Origin: an uncultured Clostridia bacterium
GTDB taxonomy: Bacteria > Bacillota > Clostridia > TANB77 > CAG-508
Direction of reading: 5' to 3'
Assembly (NCBI GenBank): GCA_947631025.1
Contig: CANRKA010000006.1
Coordinates: forward strand, 1 to 45,433
Length of the DNA stretch: 45,433 nt
Part shown: positions 10,157-18,396 of the stretch, in pieces
Layout: each line of letters begins with the position of its first letter
How positions within the stretch are numbered: the first letter of the stretch is position 1
Position numbers and translations under genes: made by a program
The notes under the pieces: model-generated
The model's database searches: none
Seen by the model: the letters and a program-made list of their open reading frames with translations, nothing else
What the model was told of the DNA's origin: nothing

Positions 10157-11495
10157 TAGGTGGAGTAGATATTTCAGGTAGTGGAGGAAAAGCAGAGAAA
10201 TTTGAAGTAAAATTTAATATAACACCAGCAGATGCAACGCTAGTTGTAAAAAATGTAAAAGACAAAGTAATACAACCAAAAGAACGGAACAACTTACGAA
10301 TTAACTGCAGGAATATATAAATATACGGTAACAGCAGAAAATTATAAACCAGTTGAAGATGTAAGACTTGAAGTATATCAAGCAACAAATATTGAAGTTT
10401 CATTAAAAGATGCAAGAATATATCGGAGTAAGTAGACCTTTAGCACAAGTAGAAACAACATGGACAAGAATAGAAGCAAGTGTAGGTAAACAAGCAAATG
10501 CAGTACAAGGAGAAGCAACAATAGATACAACAGTAAATGATTTTGACAATATATACCCATGGAGCGACATAAGAACATGCAGTCTTAATAAAGACGGAAG
10601 TGTAAAAGCTTATCTAGGAGATGCAACATTTAGCTGGAATGACGATTATATAATGGTAGAAGTACCAGAGTTTTGGTGGAAAAGAGAACAAACAAATGGG
10701 ACAGAATATATTTATATTTCTAGAAGTGAGCAAGATGGATATAAAAAAGCAACGAAGAGATATATAGGAAGATATAATGCAGGAGGATCTTCGTCTGCAG
10801 CAACTTCAAAAAGTGGTGCTACTCCATGGGTTAATATGACAATTGATGTTGCTAGAAATACAGCCAAAAAAATTGGAACTGGTTGGGGAATAATGGATTT
10901 AGAAACATGGTCAGAAATAGAGATGTTGTATACAGTTGAATATGCAGATTATGATTGCCAAGCTAAAATTGGAAAAGGAAGATGCGGTTCAAACAGTTCT
11001 GCATTAAATTCTGGAACTTTAGATTCATTTGGAATGAAATCTGGAAGTCTTGCTCCAAGTGATACAACTAAAGGTATAATATATAGAGGACTTGAAAATA
11101 TTTGGGGCAATATATTCCAATGGCTAGATGGAATTAATTATTCAAATTACCAGGCTTGGATAAGTAGAAATCAAAGCGATTACTCAACAGGCAAGGTTGC
11201 AGAACCTTATACTAAATTAAGTTATAAATGTGCATCTTCTAGTGGCTACATAAAAGAAGTTGGCTTTGATGAAAATAATCCAGATATCCAATTACCATTA
11301 ACAACGGGAGGATCCGACAGCACGTACGTACCAGATTATGCCCATTGTGGTTACGTCGTTGTTTATGTCGGTGGCTATTGGGACCGTACTGCTGGGCGTT
11401 GCGGTTTGTGGTACTTCAATTCTGATTCGGCTTTTAATTCGGGCTCGAACGTCGGTTGTCGTTTATTATATATTCCAGAAAGTGAGGTAGAATAA
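10153..11495 (+). CDS. Receptor-binding-like protein B with hypervariable-looking C-lectin end, two CGG +1 sites
   Basis: A predicted 446-residue protein. The N-terminal 90 residues repeat the small beta domain of its neighbours. CGG at 10285 (GAA, C, GGA: EGTTYELTAGIYKYTV) and at 10424 (TAT, C, GGA: IYGVSRPLAQVETTW) are both resolved by skipping C. The C-terminal half is a formylglycine-generating-enzyme/C-type-lectin fold (GIMDLETWSEIEMLYTVEYA ... GLENIWGNIFQWLDGI) ending in NVGCRLLYIPES. Bases about 11330-11465 are far more GC-rich than the rest and consist largely of NNY codons, as in DGR variable regions. Probably displayed at the tail tip to bind varying receptors. Confidence 0.87.
11330..11465 (+). 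other. Putative DGR variable region
   Basis: Within an AT-rich A-ending gene, this stretch switches to codons such as GTC GTT TAT GTC GGT GGC TAT TGG GAC CGT and TCG GGC TCG AAC GTC GGT TGT CGT. Adenine-poor NNC/NNT codons at the end of a C-lectin domain just before GCRLL are the known signature of a diversity-generating retroelement variable region. No reverse transcriptase or template repeat was found in the window. Confidence 0.6.
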
Positions 11496-11497
11496 TA

Positions 11498-12519
11498 ATG
11501 ATAGGAAAGATATATGGAGTCGGGGGGGGGGCAAACCCTCGTAACAGTTGAGTTTAAAGTAACTCCAGAAAATGCAAAAGTAACTTTATATGATAGAGAT
11601 AAACAAATAGTAGAACCAAGAGGAGTAAATGTCTATAAAGTAGCACCACGGAATATACTCATATGATGTAACAGCTAGTGGGTGTATAAGTCAAACAAAT
11701 GTCGAAGTTAAATTGCTTGAAGATGAAGTTATTACAATTGAATTAAAAAGTCTAACTTCACTAACATTTGGAGAAGCAACAGACGAAGAAATAGAATTGT
11801 TACTTAATGCTCACTATAATGGAGAGATAGACCTTGCAAATTACTGGAAAGTTGGAGATACAAGACTAGTGCAATTAACAAATTTGAGTTCAAGTCAAGT
11901 AACTTATGTAGACCAAAAAATGACAATGGTAATTATTGGCTTTAATCATGATGATTTAAAAGAGAAAGCAGGGGAAAGAACAAAAGCTGCTGTAACCATA
12001 CAATGTAGAGAAACTTTTCAAAGAAAAGGATTTCATGGTAATAATGCCCTTAATAATTATGATAATGATTTTAATTGGTTAAAAGTCCCTATGAGACAGT
12101 GGTATAATCAAAATTTTGTAAACGCAATGCCAGAAACATTTAATAAATTAATAAAAACAGTAAACAAGAAAAATCTAAAATATCATACTAGAACCGATGA
12201 AGCACCAATAATAAGTGAAGATAAAGCATTTTTATTAAGTGTGCCAGAAGTAATCGGAGTATCATCGGCTAGTAACTATGCTGGAACTGAAACATTATTA
12301 GAGGGAGAGCAATATGAATATTATAAAACAAGTTCAAATAGAGTTAAGTATATAAATAATAACGGTAATAAAACAGAAACAGTAGAATGGTGGTTAAGAA
12401 GCCCTAGTTCTCGCTTCTATGGTGATGGCTATAATTGGATGGAAATATTTACAAATGGAGTTATAACATATTCAGAGAGCCATTATTCATTAGCACATTC
12501 ACCAGCATTTTGTTTATAG
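11498..12519 (+). CDS. Receptor-binding-like protein C, G10 tract and one CGG +1 site
   Basis: Paralogue of the protein at 8538, with the same beta domain and DUF6273-like C-lectin domain (ERTKAAVTIQCRE, WWLRSPSS, PAFCL). A run of ten G (11522-11531) puts the start out of frame: with nine G the reading is VGGGQTLVTVEFKVTPE, aligning residue for residue with VGGGANTVTITFKVTPE of protein A. So the gene is OFF as assembled, or needs +1 slippage. CGG at 11649 then needs C skipped (APGIYSYDVTASG). Corrected length is about 339 residues. TTG 11713 is only an internal codon. Confidence 0.8.
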
Positions 12520-12537
12520 AAAGGAGGTGAAATAAAA

Positions 12538-12765
12538 ATGTTAAAGAAAATAGAAAAATTAATAGATGTAAAAAGTATAGTAACAATATTACTAACAATA
12601 GTAGTATCATATTTAGCAATAAAAGGTTTATTTGAAATAAAAGAAATATATTTAATGATAATTGCATTTTATTTTGGAACACAAACAAATAAACCAAGTA
12701 CAACAACAAATATAACAACAGAAAATTCAAATAATGTAACAAAAAATGAAGAAAATTTAAAATAA
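12538..12765 (+). CDS. Holin
   Basis: A 75-residue membrane protein directly upstream of the endolysin. Two hydrophobic segments (about residues 13-29 and 36-49) are followed by a polar Thr/Asn/Lys-rich tail. It has the size and layout of small Bacillota phage holins, which permeabilise the membrane for endolysin release. RBS AAAGGAGGTG; it begins 18 bases after protein C. Confidence 0.72.
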   Translation: MLKKIEKLIDVKSIVTILLTIVVSYLAIKGLFEIKEIYLMIIAFYFGTQTNKPSTTTNITTENSNNVTKNEENLK

Positions 12766-12767
12766 TG

Positions 12768-12797
12768 TTTACATTCACACAAAAATTATACTATAAT
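12768..12797 (+). promoter_or_regulatory. Sigma-A-like promoter for the lysis genes
   Basis: TTTACA at 12768-12773 and TATAAT at 12792-12797 with an 18-base spacer, 24 bases upstream of the amidase start. It lies in the gap after the holin gene and would allow independent transcription of the endolysin. Confidence 0.55.
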
Positions 12798-12820
12798 ATA
12801 AATGAAAGGAGTATAAAAAC

Positions 12821-13820
12821 ATGAATTTAAAGCAATTCTATTTAACAAATAATGCTTGTTATAAAATTGGAAGAAAGCTAAATGTACAAGGATTAATGTT
12901 ACATAGTACAGGAGCCGATAATCCAAATATAAGTAGATATGTTCCTTTAGAAGTAGTAAAACCAAATAACTGGAATACAAATACTCCACGGTGGACGAGA
13001 AGTATGCGTTCATGGCTTTATTGGAAAGTTAGAAGATGGAAGTATCGCAACTGTGCAAACTCTTCCATGGGATATGCAAGGTTGGCATTGTGATGGAAAA
13101 GGAAATCAAACTCATATTGGAATAGAGATATGCGAAGATGGATTAAATGATGCAAATTATTTCAACCAAGTATATAATGAAGCAGTTGAAACTTTTGCTT
13201 ATCTTTGTAAAACATTTCGCTTAAATCCAATGACTGATATTTTATGTCATTGTGAAGGTCATTCTAAAGGCATAGCAAGTAATCATTCAGACGTAATGCA
13301 TTGGTTTCCAAAGTTTGGCAAATCAATGGATACATTTAGAAACGACGTTAATGCAAAAGTTAATGAAGGAACAGTACCTCAACCAAATGTTACTCCAAAT
13401 AATAAAATAGACGTAAAATATCAAGTTTATGTAAGTAAATGGTTGCCTGATGTAATAAATACAACAGATTATGCAGGAATTTATGGCAAACCAATTACTG
13501 GATTAAGAGCAAACACAGTAGGTTCAGAAAATACTGCTGGAAAACTTATTTATAGAGTACATACAAAAAATGGTAAATGGCTTGGAGAAATAACTGACAG
13601 AGAAAAAGATAAATCCGGAGATAATTTTGCTGGAATATTAAGTAAACAAATTGACGGAGTTATGATAAAAGGAACAAAAGTAAAAGCAAAATATAGAGTA
13701 CATTTAATTAATGGAGGCTGGTTGCCTTGGGTAGATGGTTATAATGAAAACGATGCAGTAAACGGCTATGCAGGAAAATTAGGTCAAGCTATTGACGGAA
13801 TACAAATTGAGGTGCTATAA
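12821..13820 (+). CDS. N-acetylmuramoyl-L-alanine amidase (endolysin), one CGG +1 site
   Basis: A predicted 332-residue endolysin that cleaves peptidoglycan between MurNAc and L-Ala. The amidase_2/PGRP domain covers residues 1-180: zinc-ligand-type LMLHSTG (His28), later WHCDGKGNQTHIGIEICED, and ILCHCEGHSKGIASNHSDVMHWF with further ligands. CGG at 12989 splits it: CCA, C, GGT restores NTPGGREVCVHGFIGKLEDGSIATVQTLPW, the conserved strand before the second half. The C-terminal 130 residues form two related repeats (YQVYVSKWLPDV ... YRVHLINGGWLPWV), probably wall-binding. The second half alone (from 13053) would lack the first zinc ligand. Confidence 0.93.
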
Positions 13821-13822
13821 TA

Positions 13823-14122
13823 ATGGAAGATAAAGATTACAACAATCAAGTAATTAAAGATTTAAAAGCAGATGTGAAAGAACTTGAAGGTCGTATATTG
13901 TTAATTGAAACAAGTAGACAAAAAACAGAGTTTCAATATAATGAAATCATGAAGTCGTTAAACAAATTAAATAACCATACAATACCTGATTTAATGAAAC
14001 AAATAGAAGATTTAAGGAATAAGCCAGCAAAAAGATATGACCAAGCTGTAAGTGGTATATTAGGAGCAATATTTGGAGCAATTGGTGCTTATATTGTTAA
14101 TAAATTTTTAGGAGGACATTAA
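13823..14122 (+). CDS. XhlA-like hemolysin/holin-associated protein
   Basis: A 99-residue protein with an N-terminal coiled coil (residues 5-67) and one C-terminal membrane segment (SGILGAIFGAIGAYIVNKFL), the layout of XhlA family proteins that work with holins in PBSX-type phages. It starts two bases after the amidase stop. Confidence 0.75.
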   Translation: MEDKDYNNQVIKDLKADVKELEGRILLIETSRQKTEFQYNEIMKSLNKLNNHTIPDLMKQIEDLRNKPAKRYDQAVSGILGAIFGAIGAYIVNKFLGGH

Positions 14123-14465
14123 ATGAAAATGGAAGATAATATAAAAGATACAATGACAGCGAGGGTGGTAAAAGAAATAAAAGATGTAGACAATAATGTA
14201 ACGGGAGTATTAGTACCAATATTAAGAGATACAGTTGCAGATTATAGAAAAGTAGTAAACAAACAATTTATATTAATTGTAATATTAGTAGCTGTAATTG
14301 CATTATTAAGCTCATTAGGATTTTATTATATATATAGACAAACAAAAGAATATAAAGAATTTTTAAGCCAATTTGATTTTGAAACAGAAGATTATATTTA
14401 TACTCAAGATTTAGATGCAACAGATGGTCGGAAATATTACAAATACAAGTATAGACCAAAATTAA
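14123..14465 (+). CDS. Small membrane protein, one CGG +1 site
   Basis: Of unknown function, about 113 residues, with one membrane segment (residues 50-71, ILIVILVAVIALLSSLGFYYIY). It follows the XhlA-like gene without a gap. CGG at 14429: read as a triplet it would end in a basic tail at 14473; skipping C gives DGGNITNTSIDQN and TAA at 14465. Both ends are short, so this site alone does not prove the rule, but it is consistent with it. Confidence 0.65.
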
Positions 14466-14476
14466 AGAGGTAATAT

Positions 14477-14668
14477 ATGGCACATTTATTTCAACAATTA
14501 AAAATTAAAAAAGCAAAAGCAAAAAATAATAAAGCAAAATATACATTAAGAACTAAAAAAGTAACAAAAACAACTAAAGCAAAAACTGGTACAACTAGCA
14601 GTACAAAGAAATACGCTTATATATCAAAAAAGATAAACAAAAAAGGAAAATATACCTATAAATATTAG
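14477..14668 (+). CDS. Small Lys-rich basic protein
   Basis: A 63-residue protein with about one third lysine, low in acidic residues, with a KKAKAKNNKAKYTLRTKK-type run. Such proteins may bind nucleic acid or cell wall polyanions. RBS AGAGG. It is downstream of the lysis genes. No family recognised. Confidence 0.6.
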   Translation: MAHLFQQLKIKKAKAKNNKAKYTLRTKKVTKTTKAKTGTTSSTKKYAYISKKINKKGKYTYKY

Positions 14669-14678
14669 AGGGTAGAAA

Positions 14679-14918
14679 ATGAGCGAAAATGTAAAAAATA
14701 TAAATAAATTTTTCAAACTGGCGACAAAATCAGATATAAATAAACTAAAAGAAGAAATAAATTTAAGTGAACATTTAGAAAAAGTATTGCAAATGTTTTA
14801 CATACAAGAAAAAGATATAAACATGATAGCATACGAATTAGGATACAGCAGAGGAAAGATAGAAGCAGACTTAAGACAAATTAGGAAGAAAATTTCAATA
14901 CAGTTGAATAAACCATAG
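14679..14918 (+). CDS. Small helix-turn-helix protein, sigma-region-4-like
   Basis: A 79-residue protein whose C-terminal half (LEKVLQMFYIQEKDINMIAYELGYSRGKIEADLRQIRKKI) reads as a helix-turn-helix like sigma region 4 or a late transcription activator. It is the last gene before a strong terminator. A regulator of late genes is a reasonable guess; there is no direct proof. Confidence 0.6.
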   Translation: MSENVKNINKFFKLATKSDINKLKEEINLSEHLEKVLQMFYIQEKDINMIAYELGYSRGKIEADLRQIRKKISIQLNKP

Positions 14919-14935
14919 AAAACACTCTCCTTTAT

Positions 14936-14967
14936 AGCAAGGTTATAATTAACCTTGCTCTTTTTTT
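14936..14967 (+). terminator. Rho-independent terminator of the late operon
   Basis: AGCAAGGTT (14936-14944) pairs perfectly with AACCTTGCT (14951-14959) around a six-base loop and is followed by C and seven T. It ends the tail-lysis transcription unit. Confidence 0.93.
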
Positions 14968-15049
14968 ATGCTTAAATAAGTTTTTTGTAAGTTTTTTGTA
15001 AGTTAAATAAAAATTGAGCTAACTATAATATAAATGTAAGAGGTAAAAG

Positions 15050-15218
15050 ATGAATAATTTTGAAAAAGCAGATAAAATTTTAGAAAATTTATTAAATGCA
15101 ACTTATGAAGAAAGCAACAAAATGATACAAAAAGGATATTTCTCAAAAGATTTTGTAGAATTATGTCGGAATAGTAGTATCATTAGCATATGGAAGGTAT
15201 GGTAAAGATGATAAGTAG
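15050..15218 (+). CDS. Small hypothetical protein, one CGG +1 site
   Basis: Unknown, 55 residues. Starts after AGAGGT; it reads MNNFEKADKILENLLNATYEE and meets CGG at 15167 after TGT. Skipping the C gives CGIVVSLAYGRYGKDDK and TAG at 15218; read as a triplet, the frame runs to a stop 13 codons later with an unlikely WKVW ending. It overlaps the start of the next gene by 11 bases. Confidence 0.65.
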
Positions 15219-15459
15219 ATTAATAGATATGAATGTAAAAACAGTATCAAATAAAGAAAAATCAAATAAAATTGCAACAAATTATAGTATTCAAGATTAT
15301 GCAAAAGCATTTATTAATGGAATGGAAAAAACGCAGTTGCAAAGATTTAAAAAGATGTTAGAAAATAATATACAGGCAGGAATGAGTATAGCAGAAAATT
15401 ATGGAATAGATTACAATAAATTTATAACAGAAGTCAAAAATGAATTAAATGTAAATTAA
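15208..15459 (+). CDS. Hypothetical protein
   Basis: An 83-residue protein of unknown function, helical and Lys-rich. ATG 15208 is preferred over upstream in-frame ATGs at 15190 and 15199 because GGAAGG lies about ten bases before it. It overlaps the previous gene by 11 bases, so translation is probably coupled. Confidence 0.6.
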   Translation: MISRLIDMNVKTVSNKEKSNKIATNYSIQDYAKAFINGMEKTQLQRFKKMLENNIQAGMSIAENYGIDYNKFITEVKNELNVN

Positions 15460-15475
15460 AGGAGGAAATTAATTT

Positions 15476-15946
15476 ATGAATTATTATCAACCACAAAATG
15501 CTGGATTTTATAATCCATATTATGGGCAACAAATGCAACAACCTCAGCAAAATGTAAATTATACTCAAGCAAATTATCAACAACCTGTGCAACAACCAAT
15601 ACAAGCTTATAAACCACAAACAGGATTACAAGGGAAATCAGTCGATAGCATAGATGTAGTAAAAGCAACAGATATACCTTTAGATTTTTCAGTAAGCTAT
15701 TTTCCACTAACTGACGGAACAGCAATTGTAACTAAACAGTTAATGCAAGATGGAACAAGTAAAATGACAATATATAAACCAATAGAAGATAATGAGAATA
15801 CAACTAGCATTAAATTTGTAACAATGGAAGATTTACAAAAAGAGATGAAAAAAGTTGATAATGCTGAGATTAAAGATGAATTAAAGGGAATTAAAAAGCA
15901 AATAAAAGATATAACAAAAGAAATAGACGATTTAAAGGAGGAATAA
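15476..15946 (+). CDS. Hypothetical protein with Gln-rich N-terminus and coiled coil
   Basis: 156 residues. Residues 1-50 are Gln/Tyr/Asn/Pro-rich and low complexity (YYGQQMQQPQQNVNYTQ), the middle is a compact domain, and residues 120-156 are a charged coiled coil. Similar small proteins occur between tail and accessory genes of gut Bacillota phages, but I do not recognise a function. RBS AAAGGAGG. Confidence 0.65.
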   Translation: MNYYQPQNAGFYNPYYGQQMQQPQQNVNYTQANYQQPVQQPIQAYKPQTGLQGKSVDSIDVVKATDIPLDFSVSYFPLTDGTAIVTKQLMQDGTSKMTIYKPIEDNENTTSIKFVTMEDLQKEMKKVDNAEIKDELKGIKKQIKDITKEIDDLKEE

Positions 15947-15950
15947 CAAT

Positions 15951-16185
15951 ATGAACCCTATGCAACTTTTACAAACATTTATGGGAAAAGGTGGAAATCC
16001 TATGCAATTTGTTATGGAAGCAATTGGAGTTAATAAAAATCCAATGTTCGATAATCTCATAAAAATGGCGCAAAAAGGCGATAATAAAGGTGTAGAAACA
16101 TTTGCTAGAAATTATTTTAAAGGTCAACGGAAAAGACTTTGATAAAGAGTATGGAGAATTTATGAAATTAGTTAATAAAAAATAG
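15951..16185 (+). CDS. Small hypothetical protein, one CGG +1 site
   Basis: 77 residues, unknown. It has MQLLQTFMGKGGNPMQFVMEAIGVNKNPMFDNLIKMAQKGD. CGG at 16128 follows CAA; read as a triplet it ends after RKRL, with TGA. Skipping the C gives GQGKDFDKEYGEFMKLVNKK and TAG 16183-16185, right beside the convergent terminator hairpin. The preceding gene stops four bases upstream. Confidence 0.7.
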
Positions 16186-16210
16186 AAGTATGCTTTAATC
16201 AGCATACTTC
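16185..16210. terminator. Bidirectional terminator between convergent genes
   Basis: GAAGTATGCT (16185-16194) and AGCATACTTC (16201-16210) form a perfect 10-bp stem around a six-base loop. The plus-strand gene ends at 16185 and the minus-strand HNH gene ends at 16195, so one hairpin serves both. Confidence 0.75.
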
Positions 16211-16734
16211 CAAATATAACCATTGGTTTGCTTAAATCTACCTGTACAAGCTCTCCAAATAGAACTTCTACAAATACCAAGTTCATTGATAATATCATAA
16301 ATAGAATTCCACTGCTTAATAAAATTTCCTTGTAAATCATACTGATTAATTTTTCTAATTCTTGGATTATTATTACCAGAAAAATCAGCTCTTAATCCAT
16401 TTTGTTTAGCGTGTTGCATATTTTGTTTAGCAGTACACCACTCTAAATTATTAACACAATTATTCAATTTATTGCCATCAATATGATTTACTTGAGAATA
16501 ATTATTTGGATTAGGTATAAATGCTTGTGCTACTAATCTATGAACTTGATAGGATTTTTGAAGTTTATTTTTAAATAAAGACACAATCATATATCCGTGT
16601 GAATTGTTATATTGACCAATATTATGAACTGTTTTAAAATGATTTGCTTTATTGGGCTGACTTCTTATATTACCTAAATTACTTACTTGATATTGTCCTT
16701 CAAAATCTTCAATATCTTTCCATATTTCTTGCAT
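16195..16734 (-). CDS. Free-standing HNH homing endonuclease (NUMOD4 type)
   Basis: A 179-residue protein on the minus strand, opposite to all its neighbours. The N-terminal NUMOD4 motif (WKDIEDFEGQYQVSNLGNIRS) is followed by the HNH nuclease core (VHRLVAQAFIPNP ... VNHIDGNKLNNCVNNLEW) and a C-terminal NUMOD1-like DNA-binding repeat (INQYDLQGNFIKQWNSI). Such enzymes cut DNA lacking the gene and copy themselves in. RBS AAAGGAGT on the minus strand. No in-frame CGG. It has its own promoter region with unusual inverted repeats. Confidence 0.93.
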   Translation of the reverse strand: MQEIWKDIEDFEGQYQVSNLGNIRSQPNKANHFKTVHNIGQYNNSHGYMIVSLFKNKLQKSYQVHRLVAQAFIPNPNNYSQVNHIDGNKLNNCVNNLEWCTAKQNMQHAKQNGLRADFSGNNNPRIRKINQYDLQGNFIKQWNSIYDIINELGICRSSIWRACTGRFKQTNGYIWKYAD

Positions 16735-16759
16735 AATAACTCCTTTCTGTGGAAAGAAA

Positions 16760-16856
16760 AAGGAACTTATATAAATGCACTAATATAGGTTATTTAATGT
16801 GAGTTAAGATGCCTATAAAAGTACATTTATATAAATTCCTTAATCTTAACTCACAT
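16760..16856. repeat. Two interlocked inverted repeats in the divergent intergenic region
   Basis: Arm A (16760-16781) is nearly complementary to arm A' (16820-16841), 22 bases with two mismatches. Arm C, ATGTGAGTTAAGAT (16797-16810), is perfectly complementary to C', ATCTTAACTCACAT (16843-16856). The order A-C-A'-C' is that of a pseudoknot if transcribed; in DNA it would give two overlapping dyads. It separates the HNH gene from the gene at 16932. Confidence 0.7.
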
Positions 16857-16931
16857 CTATAATTATAACACGCGTGGAGATGTTTGTAAAGAGGAATTTT
16901 AAAAATATATTTTTAAAAGGAGGAAAAACGT

Positions 16932-17801
16932 ATGAATTATGGTGAGAGTTATTCCTTAAGTGATATCGCTGCAGCTACTGGTAACGGCGGAAACAACGGA
17001 AATAATTCAGGTTTTGGCAATGGAGAAGGCAGTTGGTGGATTATTGTTTTCTTAATATTTGCATTTCTTGGATGGGGCAGAGGATTTGGAGGAAATGATG
17101 GAAACGGCTCAAACGGAAGTGGTTCTGTAATGGATGCTTATGTATTAAATTCTGATTTTGCAACCTTACAAAGATTAATGGAAAGTGGATTTGATAGAGT
17201 ATCAACAGGAATAAATCAAGTAAATCAAGGTATCTGTAATTTAGGATATAGTACACTTGAAAACTTTAATACAACAAATATGGGAGTAGCAACAGGTTTT
17301 GCTAACTTAAACAATGCTCTATGTAATCAATCTTTCCAAATTGAAAGAGGAATTGCTGGAGTTGGAACACAAATTCAAAACTGCTGCTGTGACCTAAGAC
17401 AACAGATAGCTGATACAAGTTGTGGAATTCAAAGAAGTCTTGACGGTGTAAATTACAATATGGCAATGAATACTAATAATATTCAAAGCAGTATGTGTAA
17501 CAACACAAGAGATATAATCGAAAGTCAAAATTGTGGAACAAGAGCAATCCTTGACGCATTAAACAGCTATAAACTAGAAGAGAAAAATGCACAAATAACT
17601 GCATTACAAAATCAATTAAACAATGCTGAATTAAGAGCTAGTCAAGAAGCACAAACAAATTACTTATATACAGCTATTACTGACAAATTATCTCCTTGTC
17701 CAAAACCTTCATATTTGACTTGCAATCCTAATGGACCATTAAATTATTCTGTTACTGGAAATTGTGGATGCAATTCAGGTTGTGGATGTGGAAGTTTTTA
17801 A
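16932..17801 (+). CDS. Gly-rich, Cys-rich accessory protein with membrane segment
   Basis: 289 residues, unknown function. Residues 10-33 are Gly/Asn-rich, followed by a hydrophobic segment (WWIIVFLIFAFLGWG), another Gly/Asn/Ser-rich linker, a region of short heptad-like repeats with many Asn, Gln and Cys (QNCCCDLRQQIADTSCGIQ), a helix, and a Cys-rich tail (CGCNSGCGCGSF). Related proteins are seen in gut Clostridia phages without known function. The codon use differs: more GGC and C-ending codons near the start, and no in-frame CGG. RBS AAAGGAGG. Confidence 0.7.
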   Translation: MNYGESYSLSDIAAATGNGGNNGNNSGFGNGEGSWWIIVFLIFAFLGWGRGFGGNDGNGSNGSGSVMDAYVLNSDFATLQRLMESGFDRVSTGINQVNQGICNLGYSTLENFNTTNMGVATGFANLNNALCNQSFQIERGIAGVGTQIQNCCCDLRQQIADTSCGIQRSLDGVNYNMAMNTNNIQSSMCNNTRDIIESQNCGTRAILDALNSYKLEEKNAQITALQNQLNNAELRASQEAQTNYLYTAITDKLSPCPKPSYLTCNPNGPLNYSVTGNCGCNSGCGCGSF

Positions 17802-17842
17802 TTAAATATTAAGCAAAAATCTTTTTAAGATAACCTATTTTT

Positions 17843-17889
17843 AGGACTTGCAAAAATAAATAAAGAGGGTAGCAAGTTCTATCCTCTTT
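17843..17889 (+). terminator. Terminator with overlapping alternative hairpin (possible attenuator)
   Basis: AAAGAGGGTAG (17862-17872) pairs with CTATCCTCTTT (17879-17889), an 11-bp stem with one G-U and a following T. AGGACTTGC (17843-17851) can instead pair with GCAAGTTCT (17872-17880), which overlaps the loop and 3' arm of the first hairpin. The two folds exclude each other, an arrangement typical of attenuators. Confidence 0.5.
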
Positions 17890-17918
17890 TAATTATATAA
17901 AAGAAAGGAAGATGTAAA

Positions 17919-18383
17919 ATGATACAAAGTTACATTCAAAGTACACCTGTTACATTAACTTCAAACGATAGTTCTGTTGCATTTCAAACAGATTGTATAA
18001 GAACTAATAGTTGTAATGGATGTGGTAGTTGGTTATGTCATAACTGTGGTTCTGCTAATTATGATATAGTAAAAGGTGGATTATATGAAATAAGCTTTAA
18101 TGCTTCTGTTTCAAGTGCAACAGCTGGAACTATTGCTTTCGGACTTTTTAACAATGGAGAATTAATACCAGGAACAGTAATGGCAGAAACAATTGCAGCA
18201 GCAGATACTTACGCAAATATAGGAATAGATAAAGTAATAAGAGTATGTTGCAATGGAAATGCAAATATAACGGTAAGAGCAATTCCAACAGTTCCAACAC
18301 CAAGTACACCTGCAACACCAATTACAACAGTAGCAGCTCCAATTATTACAAGTGCAAATCTTGTAATTAGGAGAGTAAGCTAG
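17919..18383 (+). CDS. C1q/TNF-like or decoration protein
   Basis: 154 residues. A Cys/Gly/Asn-rich N-terminal region (CNGCGSWLCHNCGS) precedes a beta-rich domain (GGLYEISFNASVSSATAGTIAFGLFNNGELIPG) like small jelly-roll or C1q-like domains of spore and phage surface proteins. The end is Pro/Thr-rich, then strand-like. Function not established. RBS GAAAGGAAG. Confidence 0.6.
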   Translation: MIQSYIQSTPVTLTSNDSSVAFQTDCIRTNSCNGCGSWLCHNCGSANYDIVKGGLYEISFNASVSSATAGTIAFGLFNNGELIPGTVMAETIAAADTYANIGIDKVIRVCCNGNANITVRAIPTVPTPSTPATPITTVAAPIITSANLVIRRVS

Positions 18384-18396
18384 GAGGTGTTAAGTT

